A DNA stretch of 64,000 nt from Tistrella mobilis (GCF_039634785.1 NZ_JBBIAB010000014.1:1-64000), one strand, 5' to 3'; numbered from the stretch's first letter, positions 49,964 to 58,573 are shown. Notes: a model not told the origin generated them from the sequence alone. A program made the numbers and translations.

Positions 49964-50689
49964 ATGACCCAATACCGTCTTTTCCTCGCTGGTTTCATCG
50001 CCTTCGCCGTCGCCATCGGGACTGCGTCCGCCGAGCCGGTCAACATCGGGAAGCTGCACGCGCTGCTGTGGAACCAGGAAGCGGAAGCCATGGCGCGCTA
50101 CGGCGCGGATGGTGACGAAATCCCCGAGGTCCGGGTGGCGAACCCGACGGTGACGACGGAGCGGGCGGAAGACGGCACGATCCTCGCCGTGGTGAAGGCC
50201 CAGTTCTTCACGGGTGGCCGCGTGCGCAGGATCGCGCCGGACGTCTACTACACGGACGTCTACTGCGTCATGGAGGAAGATCTGGAAGCCGCGCGGCGCA
50301 TCCGGGCCGACCAGCAACTCATCCTCATCGGTCCCATCGCCTCGGTGGAGACTTACGACGAGAAGACCAGAAACTCCTGGTTCAGCACCAAGCGGGCCAT
50401 CATGTATCCGTGCTCCATTCTGAACCCGCTCACTGCGGTCGAACTGGGGCTGGAGTTCGACTGCGATGCCTGGGCGGATTGGGCATCCCAAGCCTACATG
50501 CGCCTCGGAGAAAGCGGGCGCGAAGGGGCCGCCGCTGCGTGCCGCGAAAAACTGGCGGGCCTTCCTGCCGGTGTGGGAGGAAACTCGACCGACAGCCGGG
50601 AGAGTTGCGCGTGGTTCCTGCGTGATGTTCTCGGCTGGGAGAACGCCACGGATGACAGCGCCTACATGCGGCGGTGCGTGATTGATTGA
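49964..50689 (+). CDS. Secreted protein of unknown function
   Basis: A 241-aa protein. A clear signal peptide (LFLAGFIAFAVAIGTASAEP, cleavage after ASA at about 23) predicts a periplasmic location. The mature part is mixed alpha/beta with five or more cysteines (DVYCVMEEDL, MYPCSIL, FDCDAW, CREKL, SCAWF), suggesting disulfides. I do not recognise it. It is the last plus-strand gene of the element and ends before a strong terminator convergent with the integrase gene. Confidence 0.65.
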   Translation: MTQYRLFLAGFIAFAVAIGTASAEPVNIGKLHALLWNQEAEAMARYGADGDEIPEVRVANPTVTTERAEDGTILAVVKAQFFTGGRVRRIAPDVYYTDVYCVMEEDLEAARRIRADQQLILIGPIASVETYDEKTRNSWFSTKRAIMYPCSILNPLTAVELGLEFDCDAWADWASQAYMRLGESGREGAAAACREKLAGLPAGVGGNSTDSRESCAWFLRDVLGWENATDDSAYMRRCVID

Positions 50690-50694
50690 GCTTG

Positions 50695-50720
50695 GCCCCC
50701 TTGCCCAGAGGCAAGGGGGC
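50695..50720. terminator. Terminator between cargo and integrase genes
   Basis: Perfect 11-bp stem GCCCCCTTGCC, loop CAGA, complement. It lies 6 bp after the secreted-protein stop and 14 bp before the integrase stop, serving both directions. Confidence 0.8.
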
Positions 50721-50733
50721 GCCAGCTTAGTTA

Positions 50734-51888
50734 TCACCCGGACCAGCCCACCGCAACCTGGTTCGCCGCCTCGATCAGCCGCTGCGGCGCCAAGTGGGCG
50801 TACCGCATGGTCATCTGCACCTGCGAATGCCCAAGGATTTCCCCGACCTCATGCAACGTCCTGCCCTTGCTGACCAGAGTGCTGGCGAAGGTATGCCTCA
50901 GGTCGTGGATGCGGAGGTCGGGAGGCAGACCGGCCCGCGTCTTGACGCGGTCCCAAGCCTTCCGCACGCCCTCCAGGTGGTGCTCCGGGGCCTTCCCCGG
51001 AAACACCCACGGGCAACCCGGCAGGCGCCGCTGGCGGTTTAGGACGCGAAGCGCCAAATCCGACAAGGGGATGTGGCGCCGACGGCCGCTCTTCGATCTC
51101 GGCACCACCCACAGGCGGCGCTCGAAGTCGATGTGCTCCCACTTCGCCGCCAGGGCCTCGCCCTTGCGGGCGCCCGTGGCGGCGAGCAGGGCGATGACGC
51201 CCGCCGCCACTTGGCTGGGCTCCTCGTCAAGCGCCAGGAAAAGGGCGCGCAACTCGGTTTCCGTCAGGTACTTCTCGCGGTGGTGCTCGCGGCGCATCTC
51301 GGCGTGCTGGGCCGGGTTGCGGCCCTGGTAAGCCTCCCAGCGCAGCGCCAAGTTGAAGATGCGCCGGACCAGGGCCGTGACACGGTTGACGGTTCCATCC
51401 GCCAGCCCCTCGTCGCGGAGGGCCTTCTGCAAGGCGGCCACGTCGCTGGGTGTGACTTCGTCGAGGCGCTTGTTTTCCCAGCGCGGCTTGAGCCTGTTCT
51501 TGTAGAAGCTCCTGTGGTCCCGCGCTGACCGTAGTCGGTCCTCGACGTAGGGCAGGTAGCGGTCCTCGCAGAAAGCGCCGAAGGTCGGCACCGCCTTGAG
51601 GCGGTCCCTCTCGGCGCCTGGGTCGCCGCCAAGGCTTGCTTCCGCCCTGATCTCCTGCGCACGTTTGCGCGCCTGATCCACGGTGACGTCGCCGAGGCGG
51701 CCCAAACGGATTTCCCGGGTGCGGGCACGGCCGTCACGGTAGCGGACGTAGAATGTGACAGATCCCGAGGGCCAGACCTCCATGAGGAAGCCCGACAGGC
51801 GGTCGTCGAAGACGCGGATCTTGCGCTTCCCCGCCGGGACGGGCGGAGGGCTCTTCGCCAGCGCCCGGGTGATGGTCTGGGTCGGCAT
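50734..51888 (-). CDS. int: Tyrosine-type integrase
   Basis: A 384-aa site-specific recombinase that should insert and excise the element at tRNA-Lys. The N-terminal DUF4102-like arm-binding domain is at about 1-90, the SAM-like core-binding domain at about 100-190, and the catalytic domain at about 205-370. Active residues are all present: Arg241 (ATGARKGEAL), Lys266, His328 and Arg331 (HDLRH), His354 (LGHSQ) and Tyr363 (MRYAH). It lies mid-element, not next to an attachment site, with genes on both sides. It is therefore probably intact and functional. Confidence 0.95.
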   Translation of the reverse strand: MPTQTITRALAKSPPPVPAGKRKIRVFDDRLSGFLMEVWPSGSVTFYVRYRDGRARTREIRLGRLGDVTVDQARKRAQEIRAEASLGGDPGAERDRLKAVPTFGAFCEDRYLPYVEDRLRSARDHRSFYKNRLKPRWENKRLDEVTPSDVAALQKALRDEGLADGTVNRVTALVRRIFNLALRWEAYQGRNPAQHAEMRREHHREKYLTETELRALFLALDEEPSQVAAGVIALLAATGARKGEALAAKWEHIDFERRLWVVPRSKSGRRRHIPLSDLALRVLNRQRRLPGCPWVFPGKAPEHHLEGVRKAWDRVKTRAGLPPDLRIHDLRHTFASTLVSKGRTLHEVGEILGHSQVQMTMRYAHLAPQRLIEAANQVAVGWSG

Positions 51889-52078
51889 GTCTTCTCCTTG
51901 TTTGCACGCGAAATGACGATGCCCCGCCGCAAGGACGGGGCATTCGGTTCGGCATCTCGTGTTGTGGGGCTATCGGGATGCGGCCCGTTGGGTGGGGCGC
52001 GGCCTCCACGGGAAATGGAGGCCGCCGAATGAAATGAGCTTGAGGAGCGCGGCGGTTTCGTCGCCGACCGGCCTGGAC

Positions 52079-52342
52079 CTACTGGGCGGTGTTGTCCTTG
52101 ACGCGCTGTTCCAGGAACTCGACCAAGTGCTGGGCGGTGTACCGGATCACCTTGCGCGACAGGTTGATGTAGCGCGGCCCCTCGCCGCAGATGCGCCAAC
52201 GCTCAAGCGTGCGTTCGCTGACGTCAAGGTAGGTGGCGACCTCATCCGGCCGCATCAGGCGCGGAACGGAGACCTGATGGGACGCACCGAGGGTGCCCGG
52301 CGGAAGTACATCGGTTGCGGTAGGGACCTGTTTCGAGTGCAT
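52079..52342 (-). CDS. AlpA/excisionase-like helix-turn-helix protein
   Basis: An 87-aa protein with a MerR-like winged HTH at about 29-80: LMRPDEVATYLDVSERTLERWRICGEGPRYINLSRKVIRYTAQHLVEFLEQR. Such proteins act as excisionases or activate the integrase gene. It lies 190 bp upstream of the integrase in the same direction. Confidence 0.85.
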   Translation of the reverse strand: MHSKQVPTATDVLPPGTLGASHQVSVPRLMRPDEVATYLDVSERTLERWRICGEGPRYINLSRKVIRYTAQHLVEFLEQRVKDNTAQ

Positions 52343-52443
52343 TGGGATTTCCTTGTTGGAGTGCCAGCCCTGGCTGTGCTGATGGTTGCCCTTGCGGCGG
52401 GCGTCACAACGGCGCCCAATTGGACTGTTCGCGGCCCCTCGGC

Positions 52444-52470
52444 AAAAAAAGGAGGCGAAAGCGCCTCCTT
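52444..52470 (-). terminator. Terminator for the minus-strand small-gene operon
   Basis: GGAGGCG, loop AAAG, CGCCTCC. Read on the minus strand it is followed by a run of seven T's (A's at 52444-52450), a textbook intrinsic terminator below the genes at 52538-53340. Confidence 0.85.
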
Positions 52471-52537
52471 CAGGTGGTCCGGCCGTTACCGGCGGCTTTC
52501 GGTGGACCGGAACCTCTGGCTGTTGTGGTCGCGGTTC

Positions 52538-52636
52538 CTACGGCTTGGGCGGCAAGTCGCCCCGCTTGTTGGCGGCTTCGATGGCGCTTGCGGCTACTTG
52601 GAGGACGAGGACCAAGATCGGAATCCAGTTCGGCAC
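52538..52636 (-). CDS. Small 32-aa membrane peptide
   Basis: An ORF beginning MPNWIPILVLVLQVAASAIE (GTG start at 52636) and ending in KRGDLPPKP. AAAGGAG lies six bases before the start. The hydrophobic N-terminal half would form one membrane helix. It lies between DUF2958 and the terminator, so it is very likely translated as the last gene of that unit. Function is unknown. Confidence 0.6.
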   Translation of the reverse strand: MPNWIPILVLVLQVAASAIEAANKRGDLPPKP

Positions 52637-52678
52637 GGTTTTCTCCTTTGATATCGGGAATGGTGCGCCCGGTGGCCG

Positions 52679-53029
52679 TCATGGCAGGTTGATCCGGGAC
52701 GGCCAGAAGGGCGAAATGTCGTCGAGGCGATGCGCCCGGATGTCGGGCACGTCGGGCACCAGCGCCGGGTGGTGCGCGCGGTCGATGAGCACCGGGTCGC
52801 CCTGGTGGCGCCCGAGCAACTCGCCGACGTGGAAGTGGCGCCACTCCGGGATCACCCGGGTCGTGAAGCCGAAAAGAATGTCCCCCTCGCGCTCCACCGG
52901 GAACCAGTTCATGGCGTGCCACCGGCATCGGAAGCGCAGCGGCAGGACCAACTCGGCTGTCTCGCGCGCCTCCGTGGCCCACAGGGGCGGCAGGTCGGCA
53001 AGGGTCTCGACGAGCTTCTCGCCGCTCAT
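52679..53029 (-). CDS. DUF2958-like protein
   Basis: A 116-aa protein. The motifs LPPLWATEARE, WFPVEREGDILFGFTTRVIPEWRHFHVGELL resemble DUF2958, a family found mostly on plasmids and integrative elements, with no established function. It overlaps the preceding gene by 4 bp. Confidence 0.7.
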   Translation of the reverse strand: MSGEKLVETLADLPPLWATEARETAELVLPLRFRCRWHAMNWFPVEREGDILFGFTTRVIPEWRHFHVGELLGRHQGDPVLIDRAHHPALVPDVPDIRAHRLDDISPFWPSRINLP

Positions 53030-53340
53030 TGCCGGGCCTCAAGAAACAGGAACCAACTGCCGTCGCTGGCGTGGCTGACCGCGACGCCCTCGCGGCACCA
53101 GTGGGCGGCCAGTTCCTCTTCGTCGGGCAGGTTGTTGATGCCGTCGTGCAACTTTTGGAGGGTCGTGGCGGAGACGCCCAGGTCGCGCAGGTAATTGAGC
53201 ACCATCCTGGGGTCCTGGTCGGTCTGGCAGTTGTCGTCAAAGGTGGAGAGGGCGAGAAGTTCCTCGGCGTCGGCTGGCGTGTCCGGTGCGAGGAAGCGCC
53301 TTCGCAGGGCCACGAAGGCAGGGTGGTCGGGGTGGTTCAT
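53026..53340 (-). CDS. Element protein of unknown function
   Basis: A 104-aa protein, helical and acidic (NHPDHPAFVALRRRFLAPDTPADAEELLALSTFDDN...). No family is recognised. Start 53340 is chosen because AGGAG lies about nine bases before it; an ATG at 53349 is too close to that site. Its stop overlaps the DUF2958-like start (ATGA). Confidence 0.65.
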   Translation of the reverse strand: MNHPDHPAFVALRRRFLAPDTPADAEELLALSTFDDNCQTDQDPRMVLNYLRDLGVSATTLQKLHDGINNLPDEEELAAHWCREGVAVSHASDGSWFLFLEARQ

Positions 53341-53640
53341 GGGGGGCATCTCCTGTGCGGTCGGCGCGATCAGGCCGGATCACAGGAAATGAAATGTGGC
53401 TGTGGTCAGCAGTTGTTGCCCCGAGGTGACGGGAGGACCGGAGGTCCCGCCATTCCGCTTCGGCTTTCGTGGCGACGGAAGATTGTTCTGCTCAACAACC
53501 TTGCGACCCTCGCCGTCCGGTGACGTGGAACCCAAGCACCGTGTGGTGCTTGGGTCCCTCGCCGAGATTGGTGACGCGGGCCTCGGCGGTATTGGGGCGC
53601 GCTGCCGGGGAGGCCCGAGAAAGCGGATTGCTGGCGTCGC
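53341..53640. other. Gap inside the element
   Basis: 300 bp with no convincing gene. Two short direct matches occur (CAAGCACCGTGTGGTGCTTGG, a near-palindrome at 53533-53553, may fold into a hairpin and end the upstream minus-strand transcript). Confidence 0.4.
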
Positions 53641-54192
53641 TCAGGCGAGCGCGGGGTTGTCGTTGGCTGGCGCAGGGACGGAGCCGACGGCATCGCACGC
53701 CGGATGGCTTCCGGCGACCATGTTGTGGTACCGCTGCCGCACTTCCTCGGGCGTGGTCGGCGGAATGCCCAGCCGGAAGCGCCGGAAGAGGTCGTCGTTG
53801 CTCACCACGGCCGAAATCAGGTCCAGGCAGTGGCGCTGCCAGAAGCGCGGCCCGGACCATGCGGGCGCCTGATAGCTCGGCAGGCAGGGCTCCATGGCGT
53901 CGAAGTTCAACTGCATGATGGTCGCGAAGGGATGGGCAGGGAGTTCGTCCCGGAAAAGCCCTGCGCAAACGACGTCCTGCATCCGGCGGACGAAGTGGGG
54001 CAGATCGGAAGTCATCGGCTGGAACGTGACCCCGAGGGGTGCCAGCGGCTCGCGGCGGTACTCGGCGATCCAGCTTTCCACCAGACCGCGCGGGAAGCCG
54101 AAAGTCAGTTCGGCTTCCGAGAGGTTCCAGCCGAAGAGGTCCGCGAGGTCTTCCAGTTCCAGCTTGGTTACAAGGCGCCACATGTCGTGCAT
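53641..54192 (-). CDS. Element protein of unknown function
   Basis: A 183-aa protein starting MHDMWRLVTKLELEDLADLFGW. It contains MTSDLPHFVRRMQDVVCAGLFRDELPAHPFATIMQLNFDAMEPCLPSYQ in the middle and a disordered Ala/Pro end. No family is recognised. The aromatic-rich composition resembles small plasmid/element proteins such as SOS-response-associated or DUF-type regulators, but I cannot assign it. AAGGAGAG lies before ATG 54192. Confidence 0.6.
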   Translation of the reverse strand: MHDMWRLVTKLELEDLADLFGWNLSEAELTFGFPRGLVESWIAEYRREPLAPLGVTFQPMTSDLPHFVRRMQDVVCAGLFRDELPAHPFATIMQLNFDAMEPCLPSYQAPAWSGPRFWQRHCLDLISAVVSNDDLFRRFRLGIPPTTPEEVRQRYHNMVAGSHPACDAVGSVPAPANDNPALA

Positions 54193-54454
54193 CGTGCTCT
54201 CCTTTCTGCCCCGGCGCGCAGGCGTCCGGGTGGTTGCTTTGGCGGGCACTGCAGGACACCGCAGGCCACAATGGGCTGTTGCGGGCACCTCGGGGAAAAA
54301 AGGTTCAGAACAATACACGCGCGCGTGCGGGCGTTCGCGGGATGGGCTGGCAGGGGATGTGTCCGGCCGGGGCAACGGCGGGGCCGATATTTCCCCCGGG
54401 CGCAGATGGTGGACGGGGCCGAACCCCTGGGGACAGAGAAGGGCAAGCTTGGCG
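54193..54454. other. Non-coding gap with possible origin-like features
   Basis: 262 bp between two minus-strand genes. It holds an ACGCGCGCGTGCGGGCGTTCGC stretch and a run of A's (54295-54301), both unlike the surrounding DNA. No gene is visible. Being next to the possible replication gene, it could hold an origin, but that is only position. Confidence 0.3.
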
Positions 54455-55690
54455 TCAGGGGGCGGCCCCCTCGGGTTTGTCAGTGAGCGAGCGGGGCGCA
54501 ACCGTGTAGAGGGTGAGTTGTTCCGCCAGGGGTGCGTTGGGTCCCGCCGACAGTTGCCGCAGGACGTCTCGAAGGGCGGTGGTGGCAAGCTTTGGGGGCA
54601 CCCAGTAGCGCCCAGTCGTCAGGAGGTCGGACAGCGCGCGCTGGGCGCCCGCCACGGTGTCCGGTCGGGGGCGCGGGCCACGGGTGCCGGGCGTCGCCTT
54701 CTCGCCCGCCGCCAACCTGACGATAGGCAAGAGGCGGGCCACCAGTTCGCCCGGATCAAATGGCGCCTCCAACGCCTCCCAGACATGCGGCTCGGCCCAC
54801 GCCAAGTCACCCTCCGCCATCCGCGCGGCGTGCAGGAGGAGGTTGACGGCTTCCTCCCCGCCGATCTCCTGGCTCGTGTGGCCGGTAAGCGCCGCGACAT
54901 CGCGCCGTGTGCGGCGGACGGCCTCCAGTCGCAGAAGGTCCGGCCGCTTGGCGTAGACCTTGACCTCGTCTTTCTTCGTCCGCTTCCAGCGCACGGCGAT
55001 GCCGCCGTTGTCATAGACATCCCGGCTGATGCGGCGGGCATCCGGGGGCGGGAGGCGGTCGAGAGCCCTGACGGCGACAACCGCATCGGCGACAGGGTGG
55101 TCGCGGTTGACCTCAAGGGAGCGCACCCACAGCCGCTCCTCAAGAACATGCTCGGCGAGGTCGGCATGGGGCGGATGATCGAGGGCGGGGTTGATGATCG
55201 CGGTTGCCAGGACCTCGACGAACGCGTCAACCGCCGAACGGACAAGCTCCAACTGTACGCGTAGCAGGTCGGCCGCGCTGTCGGCCGTGGGACCCACTAG
55301 GTTGTCGGCGCCGTCAAGGGCCACGTCTCCGACCTCCTCGCCTTCGTCAAGCAGATGCGCTCGAAGCAGGCGGAGGGTCGGCAGGGCGAACCGGCTTCCT
55401 GAGGTGATGCGCAGGACCGGCGGGGCGATGACACAGGCAATGACCGCATCAAGAGGCGTCCCGCCCGTGTCCTCTGCCGGGACGCGGACCTCCCAGGTAA
55501 CGTGGCCGCTGACCGGCGCGGAGGCCCGGCGAAGTAGACCACCTTCGCGGAGGGCTGCTGCCACCCGTTCCTCGGCGCCTTCCGGGATGCCTCCCACGGC
55601 GGCACTGAAGCCGAAGGAGATCTTGTCCAACAGGACGGCAGGCAGGTCATCTTCCGCATCGGTTTGGAGGGCTTCGTCTACCATCATCAT
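54455..55690 (-). CDS. Possible replication-initiation-like protein
   Basis: A 411-aa protein. The pattern LLDKISFGF at the N-terminus, RLWVRSLEVNRDHPVADAV (about 186-204) and GGIAVRWKRTKKDEVKVYAKRPDLLRLEAVRR (about 229-260) recalls filamentous-phage and plasmid replication proteins of the gene II/RstA type. In those proteins a basic KVYDK-like segment precedes an LRxExR strand. Catalytic His/Tyr positions are not obvious, so this is tentative. It is the outermost minus-strand gene of the element and probably heads its operon. Confidence 0.4.
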   Translation of the reverse strand: MMMVDEALQTDAEDDLPAVLLDKISFGFSAAVGGIPEGAEERVAAALREGGLLRRASAPVSGHVTWEVRVPAEDTGGTPLDAVIACVIAPPVLRITSGSRFALPTLRLLRAHLLDEGEEVGDVALDGADNLVGPTADSAADLLRVQLELVRSAVDAFVEVLATAIINPALDHPPHADLAEHVLEERLWVRSLEVNRDHPVADAVVAVRALDRLPPPDARRISRDVYDNGGIAVRWKRTKKDEVKVYAKRPDLLRLEAVRRTRRDVAALTGHTSQEIGGEEAVNLLLHAARMAEGDLAWAEPHVWEALEAPFDPGELVARLLPIVRLAAGEKATPGTRGPRPRPDTVAGAQRALSDLLTTGRYWVPPKLATTALRDVLRQLSAGPNAPLAEQLTLYTVAPRSLTDKPEGAAP

Positions 55691-56239
55691 GGGGTCAATC
55701 CGAAATCGGTGGTATCAGGGGTATTGGAATGAGACATTGGCGAGAGTTCGGGCAAGGGAGAGAAGGAGAGAGGCCGGAGAAGAGAGGGTTGCAATCCCGT
55801 GGGTGAAAGCCCCCTTGTTAAGGAATTCGGCAACCGGCCCTCGGCTTGGTGCGGAAGGAGTGGCGTTCCGATCGCTGGGTTGTACAGGCGCTTGTCCCAC
55901 ACTGGACACACAGCATAGGGGGCGGACGAGGGAGACGGAACCTGGAAGATCGTCATCTTTCCCCCTCCTTCCTTCACCGGCGTGCCGGTGATGCCGCCCC
56001 CTCCGCCGGGGAACCGCCTGTCCCGCCCCAGTCGGATGTCTGAATGTCGTTGGCGGTTCTTCGTGTTCGACAGTCCGAAGCCCTGGGGGTGTCCCCCCTC
56101 CATCCCCCTGGACGGATCACGGCTGAACGGCGGTTGTCACGGCCGTCTGCGGGAAGGGCAGCGACATCAGCAGGGGCATTGGCGTTGAAACCGTTTGAAG
56201 TCGGGCATCATCGGGCAATGTTCATGGTATGTTTCGCGT
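55691..56239. other. Right end of the element, no clear gene
   Basis: About 550 bp. It contains purine-rich tracts (about 55740-55790), a perfect palindrome TCACCGGC-GT-GCCGGTGA (55974-55991) and low-GC spots near 56190-56238. ORFs here have poor codon use and no ribosome sites. It is probably the promoter region of the minus-strand arm plus integrase arm sites. Confidence 0.45.
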
Positions 56240-56285
56240 ACTCTTAATCAGCGGGTCCAAGGTTCGAGTCCTTGTGCGCCCACCA
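56240..56285 (+). repeat. attR (46-bp direct repeat)
   Basis: An exact copy of the tRNA-Lys 3' end (44914-44959) without the 5' half of the tRNA. Beyond it the host sequence resumes with the original terminator. Confidence 0.9.
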
Positions 56286-56291
56286 AATTCG

Positions 56292-56327
56292 AAAAGGGGC
56301 GACACCAGTTCTGGTGTCGCCCCTTTT
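56292..56327. terminator. Original terminator of tRNA-Lys
   Basis: A perfect 17-bp stem, AAAAGGGGCGACACCAG and its complement, ending TTTTCTT. Before integration it stood seven bases behind the tRNA CCA. It now also faces the end of the phospholipase D gene. Confidence 0.85.
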
Positions 56328-56381
56328 CTTCGCTTGGGCATCTTGATTGAGCACCTTTGCCGGGCGACTCCGGCTTGTTTT

Positions 56382-57908
56382 TTACCGCTGCGGCGACCGC
56401 GGCAACAGCCTGCGCCCCTTGCGCATCAGCTTTTTCGGGAAATGCCAGTTGCGGAACAGGCCGCGGCGGCTCAGCGGTTCGAAGATCGCCTCGGGGCCGT
56501 CGGGGTCCAGGATCTCGTTGTCGGCCAGCCATTTCTCGGTGGGGCTGAGCTCGGGCAGGTGATAGGGCACCAGCGTGCGGCCCTGGCCGCGCAGATCGTC
56601 GATCACCTTGATCATCGAGCCGCAGGCGGCGTAGCGATCGGCGATGTCTTCGGGCGTGGTGTCCAGATGTTCGGCCAGCAGATCGTCGCGGATATGGGCG
56701 ATGCGGGGCCCGAGGGCGGCATTGGCCGGCAGGCTGGTGTCGATCACCACATCGCATTCGGTGTCCAGCCGCATTGAGCGGTTGTTGAAATTCGACGAGC
56801 CCACCCTGAGCCAGCGATCGTCGATCACCGTCACCTTGGCGTGGACATAGATCGGCGTGCCCTTTGCCGTCAGCGGATGATAGATCCGGAAGCGGCCATG
56901 GCGGTCCAGGCGGCGCAGCGCCTCGAACAGCCGGGCGCGGGCGGTGTCCATGGCGATCGGCTCCAGCCAGCCGTCGGCGATCACCGGGTTGACCACCACC
57001 ACCTCGGGCCCGTCCTCTTCCAGCAGGCGGGCGGCGATGGCGCGGGCCACCCGGCGCGAGGCGAAATACTGGCTTTCGGCATAGATCAGCCGCCGGGCGC
57101 CGGCGATCAGATCCAGATAGAGCGCCTCGATCTCGTGGATCGGCTCCACCCCGTCCATGCGCGGCTGGGTGCGGGCGATGGCGATCTCCACATCGCGCAG
57201 CCAGGGCTCCAGGATCGCGGGCCAGCAATCGCCGGCGCCGGTCACCGCCGGCAGCGTCTCGCCCGAGGCGGCAAGCCAGCGCGCCCGGGCCAGATCGGCG
57301 ATCGCCCGGGCGGCCGCGCCGTCGAAGGCGCTGGTCGCATCATGCCAGGGGGGCGAGGGCCGGCCGTCGGGCAGGGTGCGATCGGGGTCGTCATCGGCAT
57401 GGGCGCGGCGGTCCCAGCGCTGGCCGGTCATGTCGATGCCGCCGCAGAAGGCGAGCCCGTCGTCGATGACCACGATCTTCTGATGGTGCGAACTCATGAA
57501 GGGATGGGCGCCGTCGAGCCGGAGCGTGATCCGCGGATGGGCCTTCCAGCGCAGCACGCTCCACAGCGTGTCGCCGCGGAACAGGGCCTTGAAGGCGCCG
57601 GTATCCCAGCGCAGCAGCCGGATTTCCAGCGAGGGCGTGCGCCGCGCCAGCCACAGAATGAAATCGCCCAGCTTCTCCGGCCCCTCCTGCGGGCCGGCCG
57701 GGCGGCCGAAGCGGATGCGGGCATCGAAATCCCAGCCGATCAGCAGGATGCTGTGGCGCGCCTTCAGCATCGCCGCCCGGGCGGCGTTGAAATAGGCATC
57801 GGCATCGATGATCAGCGAGAACCGCTCCGCCCGGGCGGTCCGCCAGCAGTTCCGGCCATGCGCAAGCAGCGCCGTCGACGGACGATGCTCCGGAAGGGTC
57901 TGGGTCAT
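56382..57908 (-). CDS. Phospholipase D family protein
   Basis: A 508-aa PLD-superfamily enzyme. Two HKD motifs are complete: His142-x-Lys144-x4-Asp149 (SSHHQKIVVIDD) and His356-x-Lys358-x4-Asp363 (YVHAKVTVIDD, followed by GSSNFNNRSM). The layout (LLIGWDFDARIRF, CGGIDMTGQRWD) is of the larger, eukaryote-like bacterial PLDs rather than cardiolipin synthase. It has no membrane anchor or evident signal peptide. It should hydrolyse or transfer phosphodiesters of phospholipids. It reads toward the element's right end. Confidence 0.9.
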   Translation of the reverse strand: MTQTLPEHRPSTALLAHGRNCWRTARAERFSLIIDADAYFNAARAAMLKARHSILLIGWDFDARIRFGRPAGPQEGPEKLGDFILWLARRTPSLEIRLLRWDTGAFKALFRGDTLWSVLRWKAHPRITLRLDGAHPFMSSHHQKIVVIDDGLAFCGGIDMTGQRWDRRAHADDDPDRTLPDGRPSPPWHDATSAFDGAAARAIADLARARWLAASGETLPAVTGAGDCWPAILEPWLRDVEIAIARTQPRMDGVEPIHEIEALYLDLIAGARRLIYAESQYFASRRVARAIAARLLEEDGPEVVVVNPVIADGWLEPIAMDTARARLFEALRRLDRHGRFRIYHPLTAKGTPIYVHAKVTVIDDRWLRVGSSNFNNRSMRLDTECDVVIDTSLPANAALGPRIAHIRDDLLAEHLDTTPEDIADRYAACGSMIKVIDDLRGQGRTLVPYHLPELSPTEKWLADNEILDPDGPEAIFEPLSRRGLFRNWHFPKKLMRKGRRLLPRSPQR

Positions 57909-58103
57909 GGGCGGGCTGCGGGCTCCTGATTGCGGCGATCACGACGGCGATGCCGGTATCGCACCAGATCCCGCGGGCGGGGCCAAGTGATCAGACGGTG
58001 TCCGGTCGGTGATCCTGGACCTGCTGTTCCGCCCGCGCCATTCTGTGCGGCTTTGTGCCCGGCATCTGCCCGGCGCGCCGGTGCGACGGAGGGATCGGAC
58101 GAT

Positions 58104-58559
58104 ATGGCCACGGAATTCGACGGACGGGTGCGTGACGGGCGGGATGACGATCTGCCGGTCCTGCTGAGCATCTGGGAGCGATCGGTACGGGCGACCCATG
58201 ATTTCCTGACCGAGGCGGATATCCGTGATCTGGTGCCCGTGGTGCGTGACCAGGCGTTGCCTGCCGTCCGTCTGCTGATTGCAGCGGATGCCGATGGCCG
58301 GATCGCGGGTTTTCTGGGCCTCGACGGCAACAGGGTGGAGATGCTGTTCGTCGACCCCGATCATTTCGGATGCGGGGTCGGGCGGGCCCTGATCGAGGCA
58401 GCCGCGGCTCTGGCGGGGCCGCGGCTCGACCTCGACGTCAATGAACAAAACCCCGGGGCGCGGGGGTTTTATGCGGCACTGGGCTTCATCGAAACCGACC
58501 GATCGCCCCTGGACGGGCAGGGGCGGGCCTTTCCGCTGATCCATCTGCGGCGGGGCTGA
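58104..58559 (+). CDS. GNAT family N-acetyltransferase
   Basis: A 151-aa acetyltransferase of the YjaB-like kind: DLPVLLSIWERSVRATHDFL, IAGFLGLDGNRVEMLFVDPDHFGCGVGRALIEAA (acetyl-CoA loop CGVGRA, about 94-100), LDVNEQNPGARGFYAALGFIETDRSPLDGQGRAFPLIHL. The substrate is unknown. Start ATG 58104. It is a single gene convergent with the flavin reductase gene. Confidence 0.87.
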   Translation: MATEFDGRVRDGRDDDLPVLLSIWERSVRATHDFLTEADIRDLVPVVRDQALPAVRLLIAADADGRIAGFLGLDGNRVEMLFVDPDHFGCGVGRALIEAAAALAGPRLDLDVNEQNPGARGFYAALGFIETDRSPLDGQGRAFPLIHLRRG

Positions 58560-58573
58560 GAGGGGAGAGGCGC

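Noticed and set aside
55691-56103. Minus-strand 138-codon ORF at the element's right end
   Set aside because: The translation is low-complexity Pro/Ser/Gly, without a ribosome site or family; its codon use differs from element genes.
56240-56285. Second tRNA-Lys gene
   Set aside because: Only the 3' 46 bp are present. The D-arm and 5' acceptor strand are missing, so it is an attachment site.
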